A DNA stretch of 5,843 nt from Tissierellia bacterium (GCA_012518745.1 JAAYRM010000060.1:1-5843), one strand, 5' to 3'. Positions 1 through 5,843 are shown, counted from the stretch's first letter. The notes: generated from the sequence alone by a model not told the origin. A program made the numbers and translations.

Positions 1-414
1 AAGATGAGAGTAAAGATAGCAAGGCTCCATGAAAAGATTGCTAATACCAGGAGTGACTTTTTACATAAATTATCTTCACATATTATAAACGAAAACCAAG
101 TTATAGTCAGTGAGGACTTAAACATAAGTGGTATGATTAAAAATCAAAGACTAGCTAAGGCAATTACAGATGTATCTTGGTCAGAATTTACAAGACAATT
201 AGAGTATAAAGCCAAATGGTATGGAAGGACTTATGTTAAGATAGATAAGTTCTTTCCATCGAGCCAGCAATGTTCTACTTGTGGAATCCAGGATATAGAA
301 GTCAAAAATCTATCAATAAGAAAATGGTCTTGTGACAGCTGTGGCAGTCACCATGATAGAGATATAAATGCTAGCAAGAATATCCTAAAAGAAGGATTGA
401 GAATGCTAGGATAA
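1..414 (+). CDS. tnpB: TnpB, IS200/IS605-family RNA-guided endonuclease (C-terminal part, 5' end outside window)
   Basis: The reading frame is open at base 1, so this is the last ~137 residues of a protein family that usually runs about 360-410 residues. The ATG at position 4 is an internal methionine, not the start. Numbering from that Met, I see the RuvC-II glutamate in VSEDLNISGM (E37), a four-cysteine zinc ribbon (CSTCG at 90-94 and CDSCG at 110-114), and the RuvC-III aspartate motif HDRDINASKNI (117-127). TnpB is known to be an omega-RNA-guided DNA nuclease that helps retain its transposon; the RuvC-I aspartate and the N-terminal RNA-binding part lie upstream and cannot be judged. No frameshift or internal stop is seen. 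A hand count over bases 1-180 gives about 32% G+C, lower than the neighbouring genes, which fits a mobile origin. No TnpA transposase is visible. The omega RNA region starts at or before its stop codon. Confidence 0.93.
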   Translation, partial: KMRVKIARLHEKIANTRSDFLHKLSSHIINENQVIVSEDLNISGMIKNQRLAKAITDVSWSEFTRQLEYKAKWYGRTYVKIDKFFPSSQQCSTCGIQDIEVKNLSIRKWSCDSCGSHHDRDINASKNILKEGLRMLG

Positions 415-565
415 AAGATATATATAGGGTAGGAACTATCCGAATTAACGCCTGTGGAGAATGCGATGCACTAAGATCGGTCTGAGAAACAGGAAGCTCT
501 AGTAGTGATACTAGAAGCACGCGACTTTAGTCGTGTGAGGTTCACAACGCCATCAAATCTATCCT
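415..565 (+). ncRNA. Putative omega RNA (reRNA): TnpB guide scaffold plus guide
   Basis: The segment is non-coding and rich in stems. Stem 1 pairs 427-432 with 436-441 (GAA loop). A longer closing stem pairs CCTGT (451-455) with ACAGG (489-493). A 6-bp stem pairs 499-504 with 509-514 around a GTGA tetraloop. The terminal hairpin pairs 518-525 with 530-537 around TTTA. In known TnpB systems the scaffold ends at the transposon right end and the guide is whatever flanks it, so the predicted guide begins at 546 and covers about 16-20 bases. The 5' boundary is uncertain; omega RNAs often start within the tnpB 3' coding region. The 3' end could be processed near 565 or run to the terminator at 579-614. 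Confidence 0.62.
518..537 (+). repeat. IS right-end subterminal hairpin
   Basis: CACGCGAC (518-525) pairs with GTCGTGTG (530-537) over 8 bp with one G:T pair and a TTTA loop. In IS200/IS605 elements a hairpin here is recognised as single-stranded DNA by the Y1 transposase TnpA. The same sequence forms the last stem of the omega RNA, just before the AGG-TTCAC boundary with the flank. Confidence 0.8.
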
Positions 566-578
566 TAATGGAAATATT

Positions 579-614
579 TGAACCTGAGAGAATTTTACTT
601 AGGTTCATTTTTTT
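579..614 (+). terminator. Intrinsic terminator downstream of the IS right end
   Basis: TGAACCTGAG (579-588) pairs with CTTAGGTTCA (598-607), 10 bp with one G:T, around a 9-base loop, followed directly by seven T (608-614). It lies 33 bases past the predicted transposon end, so it is probably host DNA that once terminated a gene upstream of the insertion. It would now also end any omega RNA transcript. The rest of the gene-free stretch up to 722 holds only a weak promoter candidate and the nitroreductase leader. Confidence 0.85.
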
Positions 615-621
615 GATAGAA

Positions 622-649
622 TTGTCCTTATAATATATTCCATTATTAT
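622..649 (+). promoter_or_regulatory. Candidate sigma-A promoter for the nitroreductase gene (weak)
   Basis: TTGTCC (622-627, 4 of 6 to TTGACA) and TATTAT (644-649, 5 of 6 to TATAAT) are separated by 16 bases and lie after the 579-614 terminator, ahead of an otherwise promoterless gene. The region is AT-rich, so chance matches are likely. TATAAT at 629-634 has no matching -35 element. Confidence 0.35.
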
Positions 650-722
650 GCCCTCAATATATAGGGATATTTAGGGGGAACTGGGTATATATGATGATAT
701 ACATAGGGAAGGGTGATAAAAT

Positions 723-1526
723 ATGCTAATGAACAATTTTTTACGGAATAGAAAGTCTATCAGGGATTTCAAAAACAGGGATATAGATGGTATGCTACTA
801 GACGAAATCACGGAATATTGTGATCGGATAGGGACCGAGGGATATAGGTTTAGTCTATTCCAGGATGGGAAGGATATTTTCAAATCGTTGGAGGGTATAG
901 GTGGTTATGCGGGGGTTATGATAAAGAGTCCCCATTATGTAGGCGTAAACATAAAGGGTTCCAAGGAAGAAAATATAATATATGGCGCATATAATATGGA
1001 ATATCTAATTACCAAATTAACGGAATTGGGGATAGGGAGCTGTTGGATTAATCTAAACGATGTGGATATAAACCTTAGGAAGGAGCTTCTGGGGTCCGAA
1101 GAGGGGGATATGGATTACTTACTCGCTATAGGATACCCGGCGGCTAAAAATCCATTCGCAGCGGAGTCCATTAGCCATAGAATGGGTGTTGAGGATATGG
1201 TATATGATGGGGAGATGGGCAAACATATCGATATGGTTCAATTGCAGCAAAGGGGGCTGGATGATCTATTCTATTATATAAGGTTTGCACCTTCATCCTA
1301 TAATAGGCAGCCCTGGAGATTTGTATTAAAAGATGATAGGGTGATCCTATTGTTGATGTACTCCGATGAGGAGGAATTGTCCCTAGTAGATGCTGGAATA
1401 ATAATGTACTATTTCGAGGCTTTAGCGAAGACCATGGGAATTGAGGATAAGTGGACATTGATAGATAGGGCAGATTATGAAGATGGAGAATTATCTTATA
1501 GATATATTGGGGAATTTAAAATATAA
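723..1526 (+). CDS. Nitroreductase-fold flavoprotein (putative TM1586-type nitroreductase family)
   Basis: This 267-residue protein has no signal peptide or membrane segment and should be a cytosolic FMN-dependent oxidoreductase using NAD(P)H; its substrate cannot be read from sequence. Motifs in order are NRKSIRDF (9-16, the N-terminal FMN-phosphate basic motif of nitroreductases), ELGIGSCWI (101-109), LLAIGYPA (133-140), and a second nitroreductase-like signature RFAPSSYNRQPWRF (187-200), usually found near the N-terminus of ordinary nitroreductases. Two half-domains in one chain and a length above the usual 170-220 residues point to the Pfam 'putative TM nitroreductase' group. ATG 723 is preferred because GGGAAGGGTG (706-715) is well placed; the next Met (729) would be too far from it. 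The gene is flanked by terminators, so it is probably monocistronic. The family call is firm and the subfamily call is from memory of its motif order. Confidence 0.85.
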   Translation: MLMNNFLRNRKSIRDFKNRDIDGMLLDEITEYCDRIGTEGYRFSLFQDGKDIFKSLEGIGGYAGVMIKSPHYVGVNIKGSKEENIIYGAYNMEYLITKLTELGIGSCWINLNDVDINLRKELLGSEEGDMDYLLAIGYPAAKNPFAAESISHRMGVEDMVYDGEMGKHIDMVQLQQRGLDDLFYYIRFAPSSYNRQPWRFVLKDDRVILLLMYSDEEELSLVDAGIIMYYFEALAKTMGIEDKWTLIDRADYEDGELSYRYIGEFKI

Positions 1527-1555
1527 GCATATAGATATAGGCATATACATAGAAG

Positions 1556-1587
1556 GATTTCTGTTCGTATGGACAGAAGTCTTTTTT
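1556..1587 (+). terminator. Intrinsic terminator of the nitroreductase gene
   Basis: Bases 1556-1566 pair with 1571-1581 over 11 bp (two G:T pairs) around a GTAT loop, followed by six T (1582-1587), then AG and a further run of seven or more T. The stem can be extended at its base with A:T pairs. It separates the nitroreductase from the cadA promoter, which starts only 12 bases later. Confidence 0.92.
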
Positions 1588-1599
1588 AGTTTTTTTTAA

Positions 1600-1628
1600 T
1601 TGACAATCTCACTAGGAAAGGGTACAAT
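1600..1628 (+). promoter_or_regulatory. Sigma-A promoter of cadA
   Basis: A perfect -35 TTGACA (1600-1605), a 17-base spacer and -10 TACAAT (1623-1628, 5 of 6) form a near-consensus vegetative promoter. Transcription should start near 1635, giving a leader of about 50 bases before the ATG at 1686. Such a strong core promoter fits a gene kept off by a repressor. Confidence 0.9.
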
Positions 1629-1635
1629 AATACTA

Positions 1636-1659
1636 ACATATGAGCATCCATTCATATGT
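1636..1659 (+). promoter_or_regulatory. Probable ArsR/SmtB-family metal-sensor operator
   Basis: ACATATGA (1636-1643) and TCATATGT (1652-1659) form a perfect 8-bp inverted repeat with an 8-base centre. The core TGAGCATCCATTCA has the form TGA-N8-TCA and closely resembles SmtB/CzrA/CadC-type operators (for example TGAACA...ATTCA). It lies at the predicted transcription start, just 3' of the -10, so a bound dimer would block initiation or escape. In this family Zn, Cd or Pb binding releases the repressor. No arsR/smtB-type gene is present in the window. Confidence 0.78.
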
Positions 1660-1670
1660 CGATGCTTGGT

Positions 1671-1678
1671 AAAGGGGG
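1671..1678 (+). promoter_or_regulatory. Ribosome binding site fixing the cadA start at 1686
   Basis: AAAGGGGG lies 7 bases before ATG 1686. The upstream in-frame ATG at 1656 lies inside the operator and has no Shine-Dalgarno sequence, so it would add ten residues (MSMLGKGGLA) that do not belong to the HMA domain. Confidence 0.85.
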
Positions 1679-1685
1679 CCTTGCA

Positions 1686-3767
1686 ATGGGTGAGATTGTA
1701 TTGGAATTGAAGGGTTTGGATTGTGCAAGTTGCGCATCTAAAATTGAAAAGTTAACTCAGAATATAGATGGGGTAGATGATGTAAATTTGGATTTTGTAT
1801 CCAATACATTGAGAGTAAAACTGATGGATTCTAATCTATCCGAAATGGTTATCGGAGAGATTAAGGATATAGTTGGGAGATTAGAACCCGATGTGGTGAT
1901 CAGCCAAAGGGATGAGGAAACCCATGATCATGGCAATATAGACAGGGAAGGTATTGTTAAGATCATAGTAGCTGGGGTCCTATTCATAATGCCGTTGCTA
2001 TTCAAATTAGAGGGGATGCCAAGGTTTGCTATATACGCGGTAGCATATCTGGTAATCGGTGCAGATATCCTCATGAGGGCAGCTAGAAATGTTATGGCGG
2101 GGCAGCCCTTCGACGAATACTTTCTGATGTCCATCGCCACCATAGGGGCATTTATAATAAGGGAATACCCCGAAGGGGTTGCCGTAATGCTATTCTACCA
2201 GATAGGTGAACTATTTCAGGGGATGGCGGTGAACCATTCGAGGAGGTCGATATCATCCCTATTGGATATTAGACCCGATTATGCAAATTTGGATAGGGAT
2301 GGAAAAATAGATATAGTAGATCCAAGGGATGTGCATATCGGGGATCATATAATAGTAAAGCCGGGTGAGAAGGTACCTTTAGATGGGCTTATAGTGGAGG
2401 GTAGTTCCTCCTTCGATACCTCAAATATCACTGGGGAATCCCTACCAAGGACAGCGGTAGAAGGAGATAGGATATTGAGTGGCTTTGTCAACAATGAGGG
2501 GTTGATAAGGGTTCAGGTGGAGAAGGAATTTGGGGAATCTACTGTGTCTAAAATATTGGATTTGGTAGAGAATGCCTCCAGCAAGAAGGCTCCAACTGAA
2601 AACTTTATAACCAAATTTGCTAGGTATTATACTCCAGTTGTGGTATTTACAGCATTAGCTATTGGGCTTATCCCCCCACTATTCTTTGGGTTGGATATGA
2701 GGGATTGGGCATATAGGGCATTTGTATTCCTAGTAATATCCTGTCCTTGTGCATTGGTCATATCCATACCATTAGGGTTCTTCGGTGGAATTGGAGGGGC
2801 CTCCAAGAAGGGGATATTGATCAAGGGCGGAAATTATCTAGAAGGATTGAATGATATAGATACAATAGTGTTGGATAAGACTGGAACTATAACAAAGGGA
2901 ATTTTCAAGGTAACCGATATCGATGTTTATGATGAATTATCCAAGGATGCGATATTGGAATTAGCCGCCCATGGCGAAGCCTATTCCAATCACCCCATAG
3001 CGGTATCTATAATGGAGGCCTATGGCGGGGAAGTAGATAAGAATAGGATCACGGATTATCTAGAGATAGCCGGTAAGGGAATCAAGGTTAAGATAGATGG
3101 ACAGGAGGTTCTTCTTGGGAATAGGCAGTTGCTGGAAGACCATGCCATAGATGTTCAGGAATCTCAGGGCATAGGCACCATAATCCATATAGGGATGAAC
3201 AAAGTCCATATGGGCACTATTATCGTATCCGATGAGTTGAAGGATGGCGTAGCCGAGAGTATAGAAGATATGAAATCATTGGGTATCCAAAGGACTATAA
3301 TGCTATCGGGAGATAATAGTGATATAGCCAAGAAGGTAGGGGAGTTAGTGGCAGTGGATGAGGTCTATGGCGATCTCCTACCCCAGGATAAGGTGGAAAT
3401 CTTTGAAAGGATTATGGAGGAGAGCAAGGGCAAGGTTGCCTTTGTAGGGGATGGGGTCAACGATGCACCGGTCCTAGCTAGGGCGGATATCGGTATAGCC
3501 ATGGGGGGTCTCGGATCCGATGCGGCTATAGAGGCTTCGGATATAGTGATAATGACGGATGAGATTGGAAAGATTGCTACGGGATTGAAGATATCTAAGA
3601 ATACCAAAAAAATAGTTACACAGAATATACTGTTTGCATTGGGAATAAAATTGATAGTACTAGGCCTAGGGGCTTTTGGTATTGCAACCATGTGGGAGGC
3701 TGTATTTGCAGACGTGGGTGTTTCAATAATAGCGATATTAAACTCCATTCGAGCCTTAAGGATATGA
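1686..3767 (+). CDS. cadA: Zn2+/Cd2+/Pb2+-exporting P1B-type ATPase (CadA/ZntA-like)
   Basis: This 693-residue inner-membrane pump uses ATP to export soft divalent metals and confers zinc/cadmium/lead tolerance. From ATG 1686, one N-terminal HMA metal-binding domain carries GLDCASC (10-16; C13, C16), followed by a small HDH patch (80-82). Two pairs of membrane helices (about 90-131 and 145-180) precede the actuator domain with TGES (249-252). TM6 carries the CPC metal site (353-355). The P-domain has DKTGT (phosphorylated D397) and GDGVNDAP (588-595), and the N-domain has the P1B-specific HP (436-437). TM7-TM8 hold K655 and D676 (IKL...FADVG), matching the ZntA Lys/Asp pair that marks the P1B-2 (Zn/Cd/Pb) group rather than copper pumps. 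Length and domain order are complete with no frameshift. The gene has its own promoter, operator and terminator; no partner gene is adjacent. The exact metal preference is inferred. Confidence 0.93.
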   Translation: MGEIVLELKGLDCASCASKIEKLTQNIDGVDDVNLDFVSNTLRVKLMDSNLSEMVIGEIKDIVGRLEPDVVISQRDEETHDHGNIDREGIVKIIVAGVLFIMPLLFKLEGMPRFAIYAVAYLVIGADILMRAARNVMAGQPFDEYFLMSIATIGAFIIREYPEGVAVMLFYQIGELFQGMAVNHSRRSISSLLDIRPDYANLDRDGKIDIVDPRDVHIGDHIIVKPGEKVPLDGLIVEGSSSFDTSNITGESLPRTAVEGDRILSGFVNNEGLIRVQVEKEFGESTVSKILDLVENASSKKAPTENFITKFARYYTPVVVFTALAIGLIPPLFFGLDMRDWAYRAFVFLVISCPCALVISIPLGFFGGIGGASKKGILIKGGNYLEGLNDIDTIVLDKTGTITKGIFKVTDIDVYDELSKDAILELAAHGEAYSNHPIAVSIMEAYGGEVDKNRITDYLEIAGKGIKVKIDGQEVLLGNRQLLEDHAIDVQESQGIGTIIHIGMNKVHMGTIIVSDELKDGVAESIEDMKSLGIQRTIMLSGDNSDIAKKVGELVAVDEVYGDLLPQDKVEIFERIMEESKGKVAFVGDGVNDAPVLARADIGIAMGGLGSDAAIEASDIVIMTDEIGKIATGLKISKNTKKIVTQNILFALGIKLIVLGLGAFGIATMWEAVFADVGVSIIAILNSIRALRI

Positions 3768-3771
3768 TATG

Positions 3772-3805
3772 ATGGGGGTGGCAAATGCCATCCCCATTGT
3801 CTTTT
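3772..3805 (+). terminator. Intrinsic terminator of cadA
   Basis: Bases 3772-3782 pair with 3787-3797 over 11 bp, GC-rich with one G:T pair, around an AAAT loop, followed by the U-rich tail TGTCTTTT (3798-3805). It starts 4 bases after the cadA stop codon and isolates cadA from the TPR gene. Confidence 0.88.
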
Positions 3806-3869
3806 AGATTATGAAACTAGCGGGAATATATGATAGACTATATATAGAGCATTTTAGGAGTGTAAACAG

Positions 3870-4814
3870 ATGCATAGGCATTTACAAGACAGGGATAGAA
3901 AAAACAATTATACCATATTAGCGGAAAACTCCTACCTAGATGGCAACAAGGAGAAGGCAATTGAATTCTATAATAAATCCTTACAATTCGAGGGGGACAG
4001 GGATGAGGATATAGAGACCCTATATGATCTTGCCATAATATACGATGAATTGGATATTCCACTTAAGGCCCTTAGAACGTATAGAAGGATAATCCAATTG
4101 GATTCCGGGCAAGCAGGGGCTTATTATGGAATGGCCACAATGCACGAAAGACTTGGGGAGGACGAGAGGGCATTAGAATATTACTTTAAGGCTGTGGGGA
4201 TAGATCCAGAATATGATAGAGCCTATTTCTATATAGCCAATATATATGATGAGATGGGCAACGAGGAAAAGGCTATCCATTACTATGGAAAAGTCATAGA
4301 CATTAAGCCGGATGATCATATTGCATATAATAACCTTGGCTCTATATATGAGGAGATGGGGGATTATAGTAGGGCCTACAATATGATAAGCCGGAGCATT
4401 GAATTGGAACCGAACTATTATAAGGCATTATTCAATATGGGCGTTATATATAAGCGATTAGGGAATAATGAGAAGGCCATGGAGTACTATGATAGGTCCC
4501 TTGAAAATGAAAAATACTCCGACTCCTACCTGAATAAATCGGCCATATACATTGAGGAGGATAGGTTTGAGGAATGCGTAGAGGTATTGACGGAGGGCAT
4601 AAGATATAACCCCTATGCGGAATACCTATACTATAACAGGGCTTGCTGCTATTCTAGATTAAATATGGTGGATTCAGCTATAGAGGATTTAAGAAAATCC
4701 ATATTGATATACCCCGGGATCTTGGATATGGCGGCCGATGATGAGGATTTCAATAATATTAGGAAGGATCAAAGATTCCTTGCCCTATTTAATAGGGATG
4801 AGGCATTTGATTAA
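3870..4814 (+). CDS. Tetratricopeptide-repeat (TPR) protein
   Basis: This 314-residue protein is built almost wholly of tandem TPR units and probably serves as a protein-binding scaffold; its partner is unknown. About eight 34-residue repeats are visible, starting near 13, 48, 82, 116, 150, 184, 218 and 251. They show the usual G/A-Y-A-P positions, for example AYFYIANIYDEMGNEEKAIHYY (118-139, given here by its ends AYFY...IHYY) and the unit starting AYNNLGSIYEEMGDY (152-166). The C-terminus (286-307) has an acidic DMAADDEDF and then IRKDQRFLALF, a capping segment common in TPR proteins. There is no signal peptide or membrane helix, so it should be cytosolic. AGGAG (3856-3860) lies 9 bases before ATG 3870. 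There is no clear promoter in 3806-3869, and no terminator before map 55 bases downstream, so the two genes may share a transcript. Confidence 0.88.
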   Translation: MHRHLQDRDRKNNYTILAENSYLDGNKEKAIEFYNKSLQFEGDRDEDIETLYDLAIIYDELDIPLKALRTYRRIIQLDSGQAGAYYGMATMHERLGEDERALEYYFKAVGIDPEYDRAYFYIANIYDEMGNEEKAIHYYGKVIDIKPDDHIAYNNLGSIYEEMGDYSRAYNMISRSIELEPNYYKALFNMGVIYKRLGNNEKAMEYYDRSLENEKYSDSYLNKSAIYIEEDRFEECVEVLTEGIRYNPYAEYLYYNRACCYSRLNMVDSAIEDLRKSILIYPGILDMAADDEDFNNIRKDQRFLALFNRDEAFD

Positions 4815-4869
4815 GTTACATATTTCTGGTATATATTAATATATCATTGATTGGAAAGGACGAATATAT

Positions 4870-5628
4870 ATGATAATAATTAAGACGGAGCAGGAAATAC
4901 AGAAGATGTGGGAAGCTGGGAAGCTCTTGGCAAGTGTACATAGGGAGATCGCTCAGATGATAGAGCCTGGAATCAGTACCTATGAAATAGATCAATTTGT
5001 AGAGGAATATCTGGAAAGGCATGGAGCCACAGCGGAGCAGAAGGGATATATGGGCTACGAGTATGCAACATGCGCATCGATTAACGATGAGATCTGCCAT
5101 GGATTTCCTAGGAAAAAGCCCCTTGAAGATGGAGATATAGTTGGGATAGATATGGTGGTAAATCTAGATGGATGGTTGGCGGATTCGGCCTGGACCTATG
5201 GGGTAGGAAATATCTCCGAGGAGGCCCAGAAGCTATTGGATGTAACCAAGGAATCCCTGTACCTAGGAATAGAGCAGGCGGTAATAGGCAATAGGATAGG
5301 TGATATATCCCATGCAATTCAATCCTATGTGGAGCCGAAGGGTTTTTCCGTGGTAAGGAATTTTGTAGGACATGGGATTGGAAAGGATATCCATGAGGAT
5401 CCACAGGTCCCGCATTTTGGCAGACCAGGTAGGGGGCCAAGGCTTATGGAGGGTATGGTACTGACCATAGAACCCATGATCAATATAGGTGCTTATGGAT
5501 GCACCATAGATGCAAATGGATGGACTGCTAGGACTATCGATGGCAAATTATCTGCCCAATATGAACATACCCTTGCTATAACCGAAAAGGGACCGATAAT
5601 ATTGACAGATCAAGACTCTCTGGAATAG
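4870..5628 (+). CDS. map: Methionine aminopeptidase, type I
   Basis: This 252-residue cytosolic metallo-aminopeptidase removes the initiator methionine from nascent proteins when the second residue is small. All pita-bread metal ligands are present: D94 (VGIDMVV), D105 (LADSAWT), H168 (GHGIG), E201 (TIEPM) and E232 (QYEHT). The substrate-contacting histidines H76 (ICHGFP) and H175 (DIHEDP) are also conserved; these match E. coli D97, D108, H171, E204, E235, H79 and H178. There is no type II insert and no N-terminal zinc-finger extension. The DSAWTYGVG wording resembles Bacillus MapB-like paralogues. The gene is not in the usual secY-adk-map ribosomal context, so it may be a second copy; that cannot be confirmed here. 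GGAAAGGA (4853-4860) lies 9 bases before the ATG. A weak internal promoter (GTTACA 4815-4820, 16 bases, TAATAT 4837-4842) is possible. Seven T follow the stop (5632-5638), but no good stem precedes them. Confidence 0.95.
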   Translation: MIIIKTEQEIQKMWEAGKLLASVHREIAQMIEPGISTYEIDQFVEEYLERHGATAEQKGYMGYEYATCASINDEICHGFPRKKPLEDGDIVGIDMVVNLDGWLADSAWTYGVGNISEEAQKLLDVTKESLYLGIEQAVIGNRIGDISHAIQSYVEPKGFSVVRNFVGHGIGKDIHEDPQVPHFGRPGRGPRLMEGMVLTIEPMINIGAYGCTIDANGWTARTIDGKLSAQYEHTLAITEKGPIILTDQDSLE

Positions 5629-5777
5629 GGGTTTTTTTGTCCTGCAGGGTAGGCTGTAAATTTCCATATAAAATGGAAGACTAGTATTAAGATCGTTTTT
5701 ATCACGGGGATAGTGTAATATGTATCCTATGAAAGAATAAAATAGAAGGATTGATCTGAAACTTGGGGGTGTAATAG

Positions 5778-5843
5778 GTGAAAAAGCGTAAGCGCTATAC
5801 CAGGAAAGAGGAATTTTTCAATGGTATCACCCATGGATTGGGG
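5778..5843 (+). CDS. Hemolysin III / TrhA (PAQR-superfamily) membrane protein, N-terminus only
   Basis: Only 22 codons are in the window, reading (M)KKRKRYTRKEEFFNGITHGLG. The EE-x-x-NxITHGxG signature marks the start of hemolysin III family proteins, whose seven-helix membrane domain would follow immediately. The basic stretch KKRKR before it fits a cytoplasmic N-terminus. I chose the GTG at 5778 because GGGGGTG (5765-5771) lies 6 bases upstream and no in-frame ATG precedes the motif. Family members are annotated as hemolysin III, but a role in membrane energetics or lipid homeostasis is better supported than haemolysis for bacterial TrhA. The 149 bases between map and this gene contain a 6-bp hairpin (5662-5678) without a T tail and no convincing promoter. 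Confidence 0.75.
   Translation, partial: MKKRKRYTRKEEFFNGITHGLG

Larger units (their letters stand above)
1..545 (+). mobile_element. Right part of an IS200/IS605-family (IS605/IS1341-like) element
   Basis: The element is recognised by the tnpB 3' end followed by a ~130-base non-coding segment that finishes in a subterminal hairpin and TTCAC. In this family the right end is single-stranded, with an imperfect hairpin flanked 5' by a short guide (G_R) and 3' by the cleavage tetranucleotide (C_R). Here GAAG (514-517) sits at the 5' foot of the hairpin and TCAC (542-545) lies 4 bases after its 3' foot. Compared with the IS608 pair GAAT/TCAA as I recall it, the fourth bases change together (T with A becomes G with C), which supports cleavage after 545. 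The left end lies outside the window, so it is unknown whether tnpA is present. Confidence 0.75.

Noticed and set aside
691..729. Small ORF (12 codons, starting ATGATG) in the nitroreductase leader, overlapping its start
   Set aside because: It is very short, its nearest purine-rich stretch is too far from the ATG, and it shows no attenuator-like structure or codon bias after it.
3365..3784. 139-codon open frame on the - strand inside the cadA 3' part
   Set aside because: It lies opposite conserved P-domain and TM7-TM8 coding sequence, has no recognisable domain or ribosome binding site, and is rich in Ile/Pro/Ser as expected for an antisense shadow.
3806..3869. Possible promoter ahead of the TPR gene (TATGAT at 3829-3834)
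   Set aside because: No acceptable -35 hexamer lies 16-18 bases upstream in this AT-rich leader.
4831..4844. Perfect AT palindrome ATATATTAATATAT between the TPR gene and map
   Set aside because: It is pure A/T in an AT-rich spacer with no T tail and no known operator form; chance is likely, though it overlaps a weak promoter candidate.
5108..5440. 110-codon open frame on the - strand inside map
   Set aside because: It is the antisense of conserved metal-ligand regions of methionine aminopeptidase, with no family resemblance.
5641..5648. Palindrome CCTGCAGG after map
   Set aside because: It is an isolated 8-base palindrome with no extension and follows, rather than precedes, the T run at 5632-5638, so it cannot act as that run's terminator stem.
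5662..5678. Hairpin TTCCAT-ATAAA-ATGGAA between map and the hemolysin III gene
   Set aside because: The stem is only 6 bp and AT-rich, with no T tract after it, so I did not call it a terminator or riboswitch.

Overview
The window looks like chromosomal DNA of a low-GC Gram-positive bacterium, probably a clostridial or Tissierellia-type Firmicute. The evidence is a purine-rich coding strand, heavy use of ATA (Ile) and AGG (Arg) codons, strong purine-rich ribosome binding sites, short U-tailed intrinsic terminators and Firmicute-type gene families. This placement is an inference from composition and families. All recognisable genes lie on the + strand.

Layout. Positions 1-545 are the right part of an IS200/IS605-family element: the C-terminal 138 codons of a TnpB RNA-guided nuclease, then a structured non-coding stretch ending in a right-end hairpin and the likely cleavage tetranucleotide TCAC. 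This stretch should encode the omega RNA (reRNA) that guides TnpB. An intrinsic terminator follows at 579-614. Next comes a nitroreductase-fold flavoprotein gene (723-1526) with its own strong terminator. Directly against that terminator sits a near-consensus sigma-A promoter (TTGACA-17-TACAAT), then a perfect palindrome of the ArsR/SmtB metal-sensor operator type. These drive a Zn/Cd/Pb P1B-type ATPase (cadA, 1686-3767), which ends in another hairpin terminator. A cytosolic TPR-repeat protein (3870-4814) and a type I methionine aminopeptidase (4870-5628) follow, with no terminator between them. The window closes with the first 22 codons of a hemolysin III/TrhA-like membrane protein, starting at a GTG at 5778.

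How the genes relate. Most are separate transcription units. cadA is the clearest regulated unit: the operator predicts metal-inducible expression through an ArsR/SmtB repressor encoded elsewhere, since none lies next to it. The TPR gene and map may be co-transcribed. Nothing links the nitroreductase to its neighbours. I see no clearly new system. The items most worth checking are the TnpB/omega RNA end and the cadA operator with no adjacent regulator gene.
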